DNA from: JAWKWH01 sp963669285
Lineage (GTDB): Bacteria > Pseudomonadota > Alphaproteobacteria > Rhizobiales > Rhizobiaceae
Assembly (NCBI GenBank): GCA_963669285.2
Contig: CAXXSI010000005.1
Span: 62,001 to 126,000 of the forward strand
Reading direction: 5' to 3'
DNA length: 64,000 nucleotides
The notes beneath the pieces were generated by a model. It did no database searches. It was given only the letters and a program-made list of their open reading frames with translations, and was not told the origin of the DNA. The stretch's first letter is position 1, and each line of letters starts with the position of its first letter. The position numbers and the translations under genes are program-made. Below are positions 26,800 through 35,327 of this stretch, piece after piece.

Positions 26800-27723
26800 G
26801 TGCATCCTGCGTACTCGATCATTTTCTTCACCACGGCGTCCGGTTTTGGATACGGATTGGCTGCCGTTCTGGGAATGGGGGTTCTGGATCCGTCGTTGGG
26901 GACAACCAAGGCCGCCTATTTTTTTGCCCTTGCGCTGATTTCTACGGGGCTGATGTCCTCCGCGCTTCACTTGGGCAATCCCCAGCGGGCCTGGCGAGCG
27001 TTCTCGCAGTGGCGGTCCAGCTGGCTTTCGCGCGAGGGTGTGATGGCGATCATTACCTTCGTGCCATTATGTGCCAGCGCGTGGCTTTCGATTTTCGAGG
27101 ATCGCCATGTGATGTGGATCGGTCTGGCTGGCGCAGCGCTGGCGTTGGTGACGGTATACTGCACCTCGATGATTTACGCGTCTTTGAAATCGATCCAAGC
27201 GTGGCATACGCCGCTTACATCGGTCAGCTACATCTTGTTTGCTATCGCTGGCGGATTGTCATTGGCATGTGCATTTGCCGCTTTGGAAGGTGTGCTGACC
27301 CGGTATCTCCTGCTGAGTGCAATGGTGGCATTGGCAGGCGCCTGGGTGGCGAAATTCATCTGGCGCGGTCGAATGGAAAATGAGCGGCCGCTTTCCACGC
27401 CGGAAAGCGCGACAGGGCTTGGCGGAATCGGCAAAGTTCGCCTGCTGGATCCTCCGCACATGACCAGCAACTACCTGACCAGCGAGATGGGGTATCGGGT
27501 GGCGCGCAAGCATGCTGCGAAACTGGCGGCGATCGCGATGGGATTTGGCGGTGCCATCCCTGTCGGTCTTTTTGGCGTTGCCATGGTCCTTCCAGTCAGT
27601 GCCACAATCGGCAACACCATCGTGCTTTCGGCGCTGGCTTTCCACATTCTGGGCGTCGTGGTGGAGCGATGGCTGTTCTTTGCCGAAGCCCGGCATGCGG
27701 TCATGAATTACTATGGCCGGTAA
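26800..27723 (+). CDS. soeC: Sulfite dehydrogenase membrane anchor SoeC (DmsC family)
   Basis: A 307-residue polytopic protein with about eight transmembrane segments, of the DmsC type, which anchors the complex and exchanges electrons with quinone. Typical segments are LISTGLMSSALHLGNPQRAW (including the His near residue 59) and SREGVMAIITF. GTG start at 26800, two bases after the soeB stop. The gene ends 31 bases from the convergent lpxXL. Confidence 0.88.
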   Translation: MHPAYSIIFFTTASGFGYGLAAVLGMGVLDPSLGTTKAAYFFALALISTGLMSSALHLGNPQRAWRAFSQWRSSWLSREGVMAIITFVPLCASAWLSIFEDRHVMWIGLAGAALALVTVYCTSMIYASLKSIQAWHTPLTSVSYILFAIAGGLSLACAFAALEGVLTRYLLLSAMVALAGAWVAKFIWRGRMENERPLSTPESATGLGGIGKVRLLDPPHMTSNYLTSEMGYRVARKHAAKLAAIAMGFGGAIPVGLFGVAMVLPVSATIGNTIVLSALAFHILGVVVERWLFFAEARHAVMNYYGR

Positions 27724-27754
27724 TAATCTGCGGTCGCCTGTATACTGACCTCGA

Positions 27755-28672
27755 TCAGGCAGCCCACCTGCGATGAAACCACATCCATTGCCCGGGATCT
27801 TCTCTGATCCAGGCCTCAACGATGTCGTTGATTAATTGCGCGGTACCTGCCACATCAATGCGCCCGTCCGGATTCCTTGGCGGGTCGATCTTATCCATGA
27901 TTTCAATACGATAGCGGCTACCGGGCAGGCGCAGGCAGCGACACGGATGGATATCGCAATCGAACTGGCGGGCAAGTTTGGGCAGTAACGGATTGGTGCC
28001 GCATTCGCGGCCGAAGAACGTTGTTCGGACGCCGCGATGGAACTTCTGGTCGACCAACGCGCCGATGCTGCCGCCGTTTTCCAGAATCCGCGCCAGAGTA
28101 AAGGACGCTCCCACCCTTGACGGCAACAACCCGTCCATCGACATGTTGCGAACCTTGGCGAGCTCTTCAGCGACGAACTGGTTGTTGGGCGGTCGGAACA
28201 ATACCGTCAGCTTGAGCCCGTAGTGTTTGGCGGTAATCGGCAGAAGTTCGAAATTGCCCATATGCGCAGTGAAAAAAATTCTTGGCCGGCCATCGTCGCG
28301 AATGCGGTGAAACAATTCGATGCCCTGCCACTCGACATTGTCCGAATCTTCGCCTTCGCCGACAAATCCCGCCAAGCGGTCGAGAAAAATGTACTCCACC
28401 GCTAGCTTTCCCATATTTTCCCACATGTCGAGGGCGATCGCACGGCACTCCGCTTCCGTCTTTTCGGGGAATGCGGTGCGCAAATTGTGCATCGCGACCC
28501 GGTGGCGCCCCAGAAACGGACCGATTTTTCGTGCCGACGCACCGACGAAATTCAACACAGGTTTGGCCGGAAACAGGCGCAGGAATTTCAACGCCACCAG
28601 GACAAGTTTCGCCACCAGCCAGTCCTTGAGCCGGCTCATGCGCCTGATTGTTGTTGCCAATGTCGGGTTCAT
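27755..28672 (-). CDS. lpxXL: Lipid A very-long-chain acyltransferase LpxXL (LpxL/HtrB family)
   Basis: A 305-residue lysophospholipid/lipid A acyltransferase. The catalytic His lies in FTAHMGNFEL (about 133-142) and the substrate-binding block in FRPPNNQFV; FFGRECGTNPLLPKLA and WMWFHRRW are typical HtrB-family segments. In Rhizobiales the family member at the end of the acpXL cluster transfers the 27-hydroxyoctacosanoyl (or similar) chain from AcpXL to lipid A at the inner membrane. It is the last gene of the cluster, 14 bases after the dehydrogenase gene. Confidence 0.9.
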   Translation of the reverse strand: MNPTLATTIRRMSRLKDWLVAKLVLVALKFLRLFPAKPVLNFVGASARKIGPFLGRHRVAMHNLRTAFPEKTEAECRAIALDMWENMGKLAVEYIFLDRLAGFVGEGEDSDNVEWQGIELFHRIRDDGRPRIFFTAHMGNFELLPITAKHYGLKLTVLFRPPNNQFVAEELAKVRNMSMDGLLPSRVGASFTLARILENGGSIGALVDQKFHRGVRTTFFGRECGTNPLLPKLARQFDCDIHPCRCLRLPGSRYRIEIMDKIDPPRNPDGRIDVAGTAQLINDIVEAWIREDPGQWMWFHRRWAA

Positions 28673-28686
28673 GGTCGGTTTAGTGG

Positions 28687-29718
28687 CTATTCGTTGATCC
28701 GCAGGATGATCTTGCCGAAGACATCGCGGCCTTCCATGCGTTCAAGCGCCTTGTCGATACCATCAAATCCGATCTCGGTGTCGATGACGGGATGAACCAG
28801 GCCGCGTGCCATTTTGTGCATGGCGTCGGCCATGTTTTCCATCCGGCATCCGAACGAGCCGAACAATTTGAGCTGTTGCTGGAACAATTGCATCAAGTTC
28901 ATTGAGGTGGAGACACCGGAAGTCGACCCGCATGTTACAAGACGCCCGCCGCGCTTCATCGACAGAAGCGACCCGGCCCAGGTATCCGCACCGACATGCT
29001 CGAAAACGACATCGACGCCCTTCTTCTTCGTGATCTTCCTGACGACACCCTCAAAGCGATCTTCGCGATAGTTGATAACGTGATCGGCGCCAAGCGCCTT
29101 GGCCTTGTCGGCTTTCTCGTCAGAACCCACGGTTGTGATGACGGTACATCCGATCGACTTCGCCAGCTGGATAGCGGCCGTTCCGATACCCGATCCGCCG
29201 GCCTGAACGAGAATTGTCTCGCCGGGTTGCAGCTTGGCATTGTCAAACAGCATGTGTTCCACGGTGCCGAACGTCACCGGCGCCACGGCCGCGGCAATTG
29301 GATCGACGCCGGGCGGGGCAGGGACCAGTAGCCGTGCCGGCAGGTTGATCAGTTCCTGGGCGAAACCGTCAAGATGAAAGCCATGAACTCCGCTGACATG
29401 TTCGCACAGATTATCCCTGGATTGGCTGCATGGCCCGCACAGGCCGCATGTACGAGCGCCGTATATTGACACCAACTGACCCGGCGCCAAGCCAGCGACA
29501 CCGGGGCCGAGGACCTCGATCACTGCCGAGGCTTCGGCGCCGACGGTCAGCGGCAGCTTACGCTTGGCAAACGCCATTCCGCGCCAGCCCCACACGTCGA
29601 TATGATTCAGCGCCACAGCGGAGATCCTGACCGTGACCTCGCCCGTTTCGGGCGGCGGTGGTGCTTCTACGTCACGGATTTCGAGCTTGCGATCCTCGAT
29701 CAGCTGCAATGCGCGCAT
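28687..29718 (-). CDS. Zinc-binding alcohol dehydrogenase/enoyl reductase-like protein of the acpXL cluster
   Basis: A 343-residue medium-chain dehydrogenase. A GroES-like N-terminal domain carries the structural zinc cysteines CGLCGPCSQSRDNLC (about 91-105), and the nucleotide-binding motif is GGSGIGTAAIQLA (about 173). The canonical rhizobial very-long-chain cluster has a dehydrogenase at this place, thought to act in chain reduction, possibly as an enoyl reductase (family knowledge). It is placed between fabF1XL and lpxXL on the same strand. Confidence 0.87.
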   Translation of the reverse strand: MRALQLIEDRKLEIRDVEAPPPPETGEVTVRISAVALNHIDVWGWRGMAFAKRKLPLTVGAEASAVIEVLGPGVAGLAPGQLVSIYGARTCGLCGPCSQSRDNLCEHVSGVHGFHLDGFAQELINLPARLLVPAPPGVDPIAAAVAPVTFGTVEHMLFDNAKLQPGETILVQAGGSGIGTAAIQLAKSIGCTVITTVGSDEKADKAKALGADHVINYREDRFEGVVRKITKKKGVDVVFEHVGADTWAGSLLSMKRGGRLVTCGSTSGVSTSMNLMQLFQQQLKLFGSFGCRMENMADAMHKMARGLVHPVIDTEIGFDGIDKALERMEGRDVFGKIILRINE

Positions 29719-29767
29719 GGTGGTTTTCCGGGAGTTGGTAATCTGGCTGTGTCGCCTGGTTCCTGAC

Positions 29768-31045
29768 CTAGACCGGTTCCCGCGTCATGACAAGGCAGGC
29801 ATTCTGTCCGCCGAAGCCAAATGAATTGGAAAGGACGCTGGTTGTGCTCGTCTGACGGCTTTCATGCGGTACGACATCGAGCTCGATAGCTGGATCGGGA
29901 TTATCGTAGTTAATCGTGGGCGGGATCACACCTTCGCGCATGGTCATCAGCGAGAACGCCGCTTCAATGGCGCCAGCGGCCGAAAGCGTGTGGCCGATCA
30001 TCGATTTGTTTGACGAAATCGGGATCGATGACAGACGTTCGCCGAAAACACTCGACAGCGAGAGGTGTTCCATCTTGTCGTTTTCGGGCGTCGAAGTTCC
30101 GTGCGCATTGATGTAGTCAATGTCATCGCCCTTTAGCCCAGCATCTGCCAGGGCGGCCTGGACGGCTGCAATTGCCGGTGATCCATCGGGTTTGGAACGC
30201 GTGCGATGAAAATCATCGGCCTTCTCACCGCAGCCCTTCAATATTCCAAGAATCTCGGCGCCGCGTGCGGTGGCACTTTCAAGCGATTCGAGCACAAGGG
30301 CTGCCGATCCTTCGGCCAGCACGAACCCATCGCGGTCCTTTGAAAACGGTTTTGACGCCTTTTCCGGCTCGTCGTTTTGTGTCGACAGGGCGGAAAGAAG
30401 CGAAAAGCGGATCAGCGCCTCCTCGGTGGCCGAGCCATCGGCGCCTATCGAGATTGCGCGTTCGCATTCGCCGCGCCTGATGGCTTCGACACCGAGCTGT
30501 ATGGCGGTGGCACCCGAGGCGCAGGCAGTCGACAGTGTCACCGGTAGCCCGGTCGTGCCGAATTTCTCCGCCAGCCGGTCAGCGATCGTGCCGAACTGGA
30601 TTTCCTCAAACATCTCGACGGCTTTACCGTCGCGGGCGGCGCCCAGAAGACGATCATAGCCATTTCCGGCGCTGTCGCTGCCGCGTTCGAACAGCGCATA
30701 ACGCTGTCTCCAGTCGATCTCCACCGGTGGTGCTGCGAGAAACAACGGGCCGCCGAATGCATTGTCGGCAAGTGCGGCCTGATCGAGCGCTTCTGCGGCG
30801 GCAAGCCGGGCCAATTCGTAGGTATGTGCCACCAATCCCTTGTCGCTGGTATCGAGAAAATCGACCATACCGGAGATCGTTGTTGCCAGTTCGTTGATGG
30901 GGAAACGTGTGATCGGATGAATGCCGGATTTACCGGTAGTCAGTGCTTGCCAATTGTCTTGCCGGCCTTGCCCCAACGAGGTGACAATACCAATGCCTGT
31001 AACGGCAACAACCGGGCGTCCCTTGTGGTCTGTCATGCTGGGCAT
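29768..31045 (-). CDS. fabF1XL: Beta-ketoacyl-ACP synthase FabF1XL
   Basis: A 425-residue KAS II-type condensing enzyme with an intact Cys-His-His site: Cys in TACASG (about 169), His in NAHGTSTP (about 309) and His in NKSMIGH (about 345). It is predicted to extend the AcpXL-bound chain for lipid A. ATG 31045 follows AGAGG by seven bases; ATG 31036 is an alternative. The upstream fabF2XL gene lacks these residues, so this is the likely catalytic half of a pair. Confidence 0.9.
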   Translation of the reverse strand: MPSMTDHKGRPVVAVTGIGIVTSLGQGRQDNWQALTTGKSGIHPITRFPINELATTISGMVDFLDTSDKGLVAHTYELARLAAAEALDQAALADNAFGGPLFLAAPPVEIDWRQRYALFERGSDSAGNGYDRLLGAARDGKAVEMFEEIQFGTIADRLAEKFGTTGLPVTLSTACASGATAIQLGVEAIRRGECERAISIGADGSATEEALIRFSLLSALSTQNDEPEKASKPFSKDRDGFVLAEGSAALVLESLESATARGAEILGILKGCGEKADDFHRTRSKPDGSPAIAAVQAALADAGLKGDDIDYINAHGTSTPENDKMEHLSLSSVFGERLSSIPISSNKSMIGHTLSAAGAIEAAFSLMTMREGVIPPTINYDNPDPAIELDVVPHESRQTSTTSVLSNSFGFGGQNACLVMTREPV

Positions 31046-31081
31046 ATCGAAACCTCTGCTGGCAACAAAATGGAAATCAAA

Positions 31082-32269
31082 TCACGCTTTGACAATCCGG
31101 GCCGCACCTTCAGAGCGGTAATAACCAACCGTCGTGGCAATTGCCGAAGCCACCGGACCATCATAGGCGCTTTCGGCATCGGGCGAAAACTCCGGATACG
31201 ACCGGCCTGAATGAACTGCCATGGCGGCGAGTGCGATTGCAAACGGAAACTGCGCTTCCTTCAGATGCCCGGTGACAGCGGGAAATGCCCGCACTGTCCG
31301 CGCCGTCGATGCGGCAAATGCTTCGGCCTCCGCCGCGGTAGGTCGATGCGCGCCTGAGGCACCTGATATCAACAGATCGGCCGGATCATCGGACGCCACC
31401 TGCTCGATGAGTGAAGACAACACCGCCGGATAGCTGTCCTGATCACGTCGAGCCTGCCCGGAAGCCACCTTGTCGATTGCGGCATAGACCTTGGCGCCGC
31501 GCGCTTCTGCGTGGTCACGGTCCTCAAGTACCAGAAAGGCGGAACCTGAACCCAGGATCAATCCACCGCCGGGTTCGCCGTGACGTTGCCAAAGCGGTTT
31601 CCAAAGGCCTTGATGAAGGTGACAACCCAGTTCGAATGTGAGCAGAAAATCCAGACTTTCGGTCTGATAGGCGCCGCCAACTAGTGCATGGGTGGACTGT
31701 CCTGAGCGAATACGGGCTACCGCATTTTCGATGGCAGAAATCCCGGATCCCTCTTCGCCCATGAATGTACGCGATGATCCGGTGACCTTGTGAACGATCG
31801 AGATGTTGCCCGCCATCAAATTGGACAATTGAGCAAGGAAAAGCGTCGGGCGTAGTTCGGTGGTCAGTTTTTCGTTGAGCAGCACGTCGCGGTCATTGCG
31901 CGCCTGGGCGGCGTCCAAAATGGCCTCATCGACTTCCTGATCACGCTCGCCACCTGCTGCTGCTACGATCATGTCCATCGTACCGCACAGCGCTTCGTCG
32001 CCTTTCATGCCGGCGTCGTCAAGCGCCAAGCCGGCTGAGTAGACGCCGAGCCGTTGCCAGGCATCCATCTGACGAAGATCACCGCGCTTGGCGATCTGAG
32101 TACTCCAATCGATCTCGGGGAGCGGGTGGATGGGATAGGGCGCGAAGCGCTCATTGTCGATGTTCGGTTGGACCGGATCGCCAGTCAGCGCACGCCAGTT
32201 TGCTTCCCAGCCGTCGCCGAGCGAGGACACAAGGCCAATACCGGTGACAACAACTTGATTATTGCTCAT
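31082..32269 (-). CDS. fabF2XL: FabF2XL, ketosynthase-like protein lacking the catalytic Cys
   Basis: A 395-residue thiolase-fold protein of the ketosynthase family. At the position of the catalytic Cys (TACASG in the neighbour) it reads GEEGSG, so Cys is replaced by Glu. The first catalytic His region reads GASGAH instead of NAHGTS. Only the last His (VTGHLKEAQ) remains. This resembles chain-length-factor partners of type II polyketide synthases and suggests a non-condensing partner of FabF1XL that helps set the very long chain (inference). It lies 55 bases after acpXL, where fabZXL normally intervenes. Confidence 0.85.
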   Translation of the reverse strand: MSNNQVVVTGIGLVSSLGDGWEANWRALTGDPVQPNIDNERFAPYPIHPLPEIDWSTQIAKRGDLRQMDAWQRLGVYSAGLALDDAGMKGDEALCGTMDMIVAAAGGERDQEVDEAILDAAQARNDRDVLLNEKLTTELRPTLFLAQLSNLMAGNISIVHKVTGSSRTFMGEEGSGISAIENAVARIRSGQSTHALVGGAYQTESLDFLLTFELGCHLHQGLWKPLWQRHGEPGGGLILGSGSAFLVLEDRDHAEARGAKVYAAIDKVASGQARRDQDSYPAVLSSLIEQVASDDPADLLISGASGAHRPTAAEAEAFAASTARTVRAFPAVTGHLKEAQFPFAIALAAMAVHSGRSYPEFSPDAESAYDGPVASAIATTVGYYRSEGAARIVKA

Positions 32270-32324
32270 GTGCCGCTCTTGCGACAGCTAAGACAATGCG
32301 TCAAGGGGCAAGCGGGCAGTGTGT

Positions 32325-32606
32325 TCAGGCGCCTTTGGCTTCGATTAGTTCACCGATCTTGCCGCAGAGATTTTTCATGACGAAATACTCCTCTGTCGGC
32401 GCCTTGCCATCATTGACCTCCTGGGTCCATTTTTCCAGCGGAATCTTGATGCCGAATTCCTTGTCGATGGCAAAGACAATGTCGAGAAAATCGAGACTGT
32501 CGATGCCCAGATCGTCAATCGTGTGGCTATCTGGTGTGATGGTTTCGCGGTCGATCTCGCTGGTTTCGGCAATGATATCGGCGACCTTGTCGAAAATTTC
32601 GGACAC
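32325..32606 (-). CDS. acpXL: Acyl carrier protein AcpXL
   Basis: A 93-residue specialised acyl carrier protein. The phosphopantetheine Ser is S37 in GIDSLDF. The C-terminal extension NDGKAPTEEYFVMKNLC is characteristic of AcpXL and absent from ordinary AcpP. It carries the growing very-long-chain hydroxy fatty acid for lipid A. GTG start at 32606 with AAGGAA six bases upstream. First gene of the minus-strand cluster. Confidence 0.93.
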   Translation of the reverse strand: MSEIFDKVADIIAETSEIDRETITPDSHTIDDLGIDSLDFLDIVFAIDKEFGIKIPLEKWTQEVNDGKAPTEEYFVMKNLCGKIGELIEAKGA

Positions 32607-32997
32607 GTTTGTATTCCTTGGAATTGGTGCTCGGAAGGATGTCGAGCGCTTCTAACGGTTTTTTTCGTTGAGGAAAAGATGGCAATTCCCGACCTAACGC
32701 CAACCCAATATCCCGCTAACCAGGTTCGATTTCGGAGGATGTACGCCGCTTAGTGCCAACTTAATGTGGCCTGATCAAAATATCATCTGGTCGTAGACCT
32801 CTTCAGGCGAACGGTTGCATCGAGAATGTTGCCAGAAGAGCTCGTCTGAGCCCCATCAAAGTATTTGGTTGGGGTTTGCTAGATCAATCCTTGACGGTTC
32901 TTTCAAACGATGTGCTTCCGGCGACGGTTGCAGATCACCGAAACCTTGTGTACCGACACAGAATTCCGTTTGAGCCCACCCGGAGCGCAAATCCCCA
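32607..32997. other. 391-base gap between divergent acpXL and PfkB genes; no gene seen
   Basis: It must hold the acpXL promoter (minus strand) and the PfkB promoter (plus strand). I see no convincing open reading frame with a ribosome site, no RNA gene and no strong hairpin. Confidence 0.5.
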
Positions 32998-33897
32998 ATG
33001 ATCACCGTTCTTGTCGCAGGCGTTGCAGTCGTCGATTTCGTGTTCAAGGTCGACGAGATGCCAGACCGGTCGGAAAAATACCGGGCGCTCGATGCATCGG
33101 TCGTCGGCGGCGGCTGTGCCGCCAGTGCCGCCGTTGCGGTTGCCAGGTTGGGTGGCAGGGCGCGGCTTTCATCGCGGATCGGCACAGATCGGATCGGCGA
33201 CATTATTCGCGCCGATCTGGAGGCCGATGGGGTGGATTGCACGCTGGTGCGGTCGTTTGAGGATGTGCGGTCGCCATATGCATCGGTGCTGATCGACCGT
33301 GATGGCGAACGTCAGATCGTCAGCTTTCGCGATCCGAACCTGCCGGACGAAGCCGGCTGGTTGAAAGCGTCCATTGGTAAAGATTTCGACGTGGCATTGG
33401 CCGATACCCGTTGGCCCGGAGGCGGTTTGGCGGTGTTATCAGCGGCGCGATCACAGTCGAAACCGGGAGTGATTGATGCGGAGTCTCCCGTTCAAGGGGC
33501 AATGGAGGCGCTAATGGCCGCGTCGCATATCGCGTTCTCGGCGCAGGGCCTGCGCGATTTTTCGGGTCATGACCGTCTCGTGGAAGGATTGCGCGAGGCG
33601 TCGGCACGCACGTCTGCCTGGGTGTGTTTCACCGACGGGCCCAGGGGGGTCACCTATCTGGACGGATCGGAGGTCAGGACTATTCTACCGCCGTCGGTGG
33701 ATGTTGTTGATACGCTTGGTGCCGGTGATGCCTGGCATGGCGCGTTTGCTTTGGCACTTGGCGAGGGCAAGTCAGAGCCGGACGCCATTGTTTTTGCCAA
33801 TGTGGTGGCTTCAATTAAATGTACACGGTTTGGCGGACGTAAAGGTATTCCGTGCCGGGCCGAAGTCGATGATTTCCTGAATGCAAGCCCAACGTGA
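32998..33897 (+). CDS. PfkB family sugar kinase, sulfofructose-kinase-like
   Basis: A 299-residue ribokinase-fold kinase. The N-terminal substrate motif is SVVGGGCAASAAVAVARLGG (about 35-54) and the C-terminal signature DTLGAGDAWHGAFA holds the catalytic Asp. Segments such as LADTRWP, AFSAQGL and IKCTRFGGRKGIP resemble the YihV-type 6-deoxy-6-sulfofructose kinase subgroup more than ribokinase (pattern recall, not a search). It stands alone on the plus strand and converges with the GDCCVxC gene, 7 bases apart. Substrate unproven. Confidence 0.8.
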   Translation: MITVLVAGVAVVDFVFKVDEMPDRSEKYRALDASVVGGGCAASAAVAVARLGGRARLSSRIGTDRIGDIIRADLEADGVDCTLVRSFEDVRSPYASVLIDRDGERQIVSFRDPNLPDEAGWLKASIGKDFDVALADTRWPGGGLAVLSAARSQSKPGVIDAESPVQGAMEALMAASHIAFSAQGLRDFSGHDRLVEGLREASARTSAWVCFTDGPRGVTYLDGSEVRTILPPSVDVVDTLGAGDAWHGAFALALGEGKSEPDAIVFANVVASIKCTRFGGRKGIPCRAEVDDFLNASPT

Positions 33898-33904
33898 CGG
33901 CAAT

Positions 33905-34108
33905 TCAGCAGCAGGATTTGCCTTCCTGAATCGGCGGGCAGGGTACAGTGCCGTAGGAACAATAGACACAGCAATCTCCGGGAAGCGGTTTCAACAACTC
34001 TCCGCATCCCTTGCAGTCGTAAAACCATTGGCAGGCATCGGTCGGCATGGTTTCGGTCGCGCTGTGCCCGCATTTTGGACATGTGATGGTCGATTTGAGC
34101 TCGCTCAT
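33905..34108 (-). CDS. GDCCVxC domain-containing protein
   Basis: A 67-residue cysteine-rich protein. It has an N-terminal CPKCGH knuckle, a second CKGCG pair, the diagnostic GDCCVYCSYGTVPCPP segment and a terminal CC. Small proteins of this kind are found beside mercury transport genes and are thought to bind the metal (family knowledge). ATG 34108 overlaps the merF stop (ATGA), so the two are coupled. The frame extends upstream to 34252 but would cover merF. Confidence 0.88.
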   Translation of the reverse strand: MSELKSTITCPKCGHSATETMPTDACQWFYDCKGCGELLKPLPGDCCVYCSYGTVPCPPIQEGKSCC

Positions 34109-34308
34109 GTCGATTGCCGCCGCCACAGGGCATAGACCGTCATCAGAACAAAGATCGCCAACAGCGGCAGGAGAATCAGATCCAGGTACCCCAGAAACGC
34201 CGAAATGCCGATCGCACCGAGCAATATCGACAGGATCGGCGTAAAGCAGCACAATGCCGTCACGACGGTACCGATAACCCCGACTTTGAGGAATTGGTTG
34301 CTTTGCAT
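34105..34308 (-). CDS. merF: Mercury transport protein MerF
   Basis: A 67-residue inner-membrane protein with two transmembrane helices and the vicinal Cys pair in TALCCFTPIL (about 18-27), as in MerF. It imports Hg(II) for reduction in mer systems. No merR, merP or merA is in the window, so the pair is an orphan here. It lies 56 bases after the GntR/UTRA gene on the same strand. Confidence 0.88.
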   Translation of the reverse strand: MQSNQFLKVGVIGTVVTALCCFTPILSILLGAIGISAFLGYLDLILLPLLAIFVLMTVYALWRRQST

Positions 34309-34364
34309 GAACTTTTCTCCGGCCTGTTTTTCGGGCGAACGGACTTACGTTCTGGCGACAGTAT

Positions 34365-35099
34365 CTACTTCAAATCGACCTGATAGTGAAAATCACCGGT
34401 CAGGCAGCGCGAAATCCGCAATTCGACCGGCTTTCCTTCCAGATCGTAGGCAATTCTGGAGATTTCCAGCATCGGCGCGCCGATTTCGCACGCCAGAGCT
34501 GACACATCAGCGGTATTCGACAATACCGCCTTGAGGCGTTCGGCTGCGCGCCCGACTGTTATACCCCACCGCTCTGAATAAAGCTGATAGACGTTATTCG
34601 GTATGTCCTCGAGCGCTTCAAACCCGTCGAACCGGGACAGCGGCAGCGATATCACCTCGGTCAGCAGCGGTTGACCATCAATGCGACGAATGCGGCTAAA
34701 CCGGAGCACAAGGTCATCAGACTTCAAATGCAGTGCATCGATTTCACCGGCGTTGGCCGGACACCGTTTGCGCCCGGTCACAGTCGATTCCGGGAACATC
34801 TGCTCACCGTGGTCCGGTCGCAGCCTGAAATACCGGAACAGGATATGGCTTTCCTCCGGAACGGCGACATAGGTGCCGCGGCCCTGGTGGCGGACAAGCA
34901 GGTGCTCGGCCGTCATGGCATCGAGCGCTTTGCGTACGGTGCCCTGGCTAACACCGGTTTGGCGTGCGAGTTCGATTTCGGAAGGAATGAGCTGGCCTGG
35001 TTGCCAAGTGCCGTCAATCAGGTGGCCGACCAGGCTTTCCTTGACCTGCATGTAAAGCGGTTTGTAGGCAAAAGCGGTCTTAATTGCTGGCTCGGGCAT
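34365..35099 (-). CDS. GntR family transcriptional regulator (HutC/UTRA subfamily)
   Basis: A 244-residue regulator. The N-terminal winged helix includes IELARQTGVSQGTVRKALDAM (about 42-62; key residues T-V-R-K-A-L). The C-terminal UTRA ligand domain ends with ISRCLTGDFHYQVDL. It diverges from the aldehyde dehydrogenase gene with a 228-base gap and is the likely regulator of the dehydrogenase/epimerase pair. I found no clear palindromic operator by eye. Confidence 0.87.
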   Translation of the reverse strand: MPEPAIKTAFAYKPLYMQVKESLVGHLIDGTWQPGQLIPSEIELARQTGVSQGTVRKALDAMTAEHLLVRHQGRGTYVAVPEESHILFRYFRLRPDHGEQMFPESTVTGRKRCPANAGEIDALHLKSDDLVLRFSRIRRIDGQPLLTEVISLPLSRFDGFEALEDIPNNVYQLYSERWGITVGRAAERLKAVLSNTADVSALACEIGAPMLEISRIAYDLEGKPVELRISRCLTGDFHYQVDLK

Positions 35100-35327
35100 C
35101 GATCTGGTCCAATTTACCTGCGCAGCCGTGGCAAATCTTCACGAGGCGCACTTCTCATAAGACATAATATAGAAGAATATCGCTGAGTTCGAATCCTGAT
35201 CAGTGCCGTTCGAACAGGGGTACTTGCCGCCTCGCGCCTGCAAATGCTAGTCGGGCTTAGGCGCACAATCGCGCAGACTTCATCATCTCAAACAATCTGC
35301 GCACCCGGCGCACAAGGAGATTTCCCG

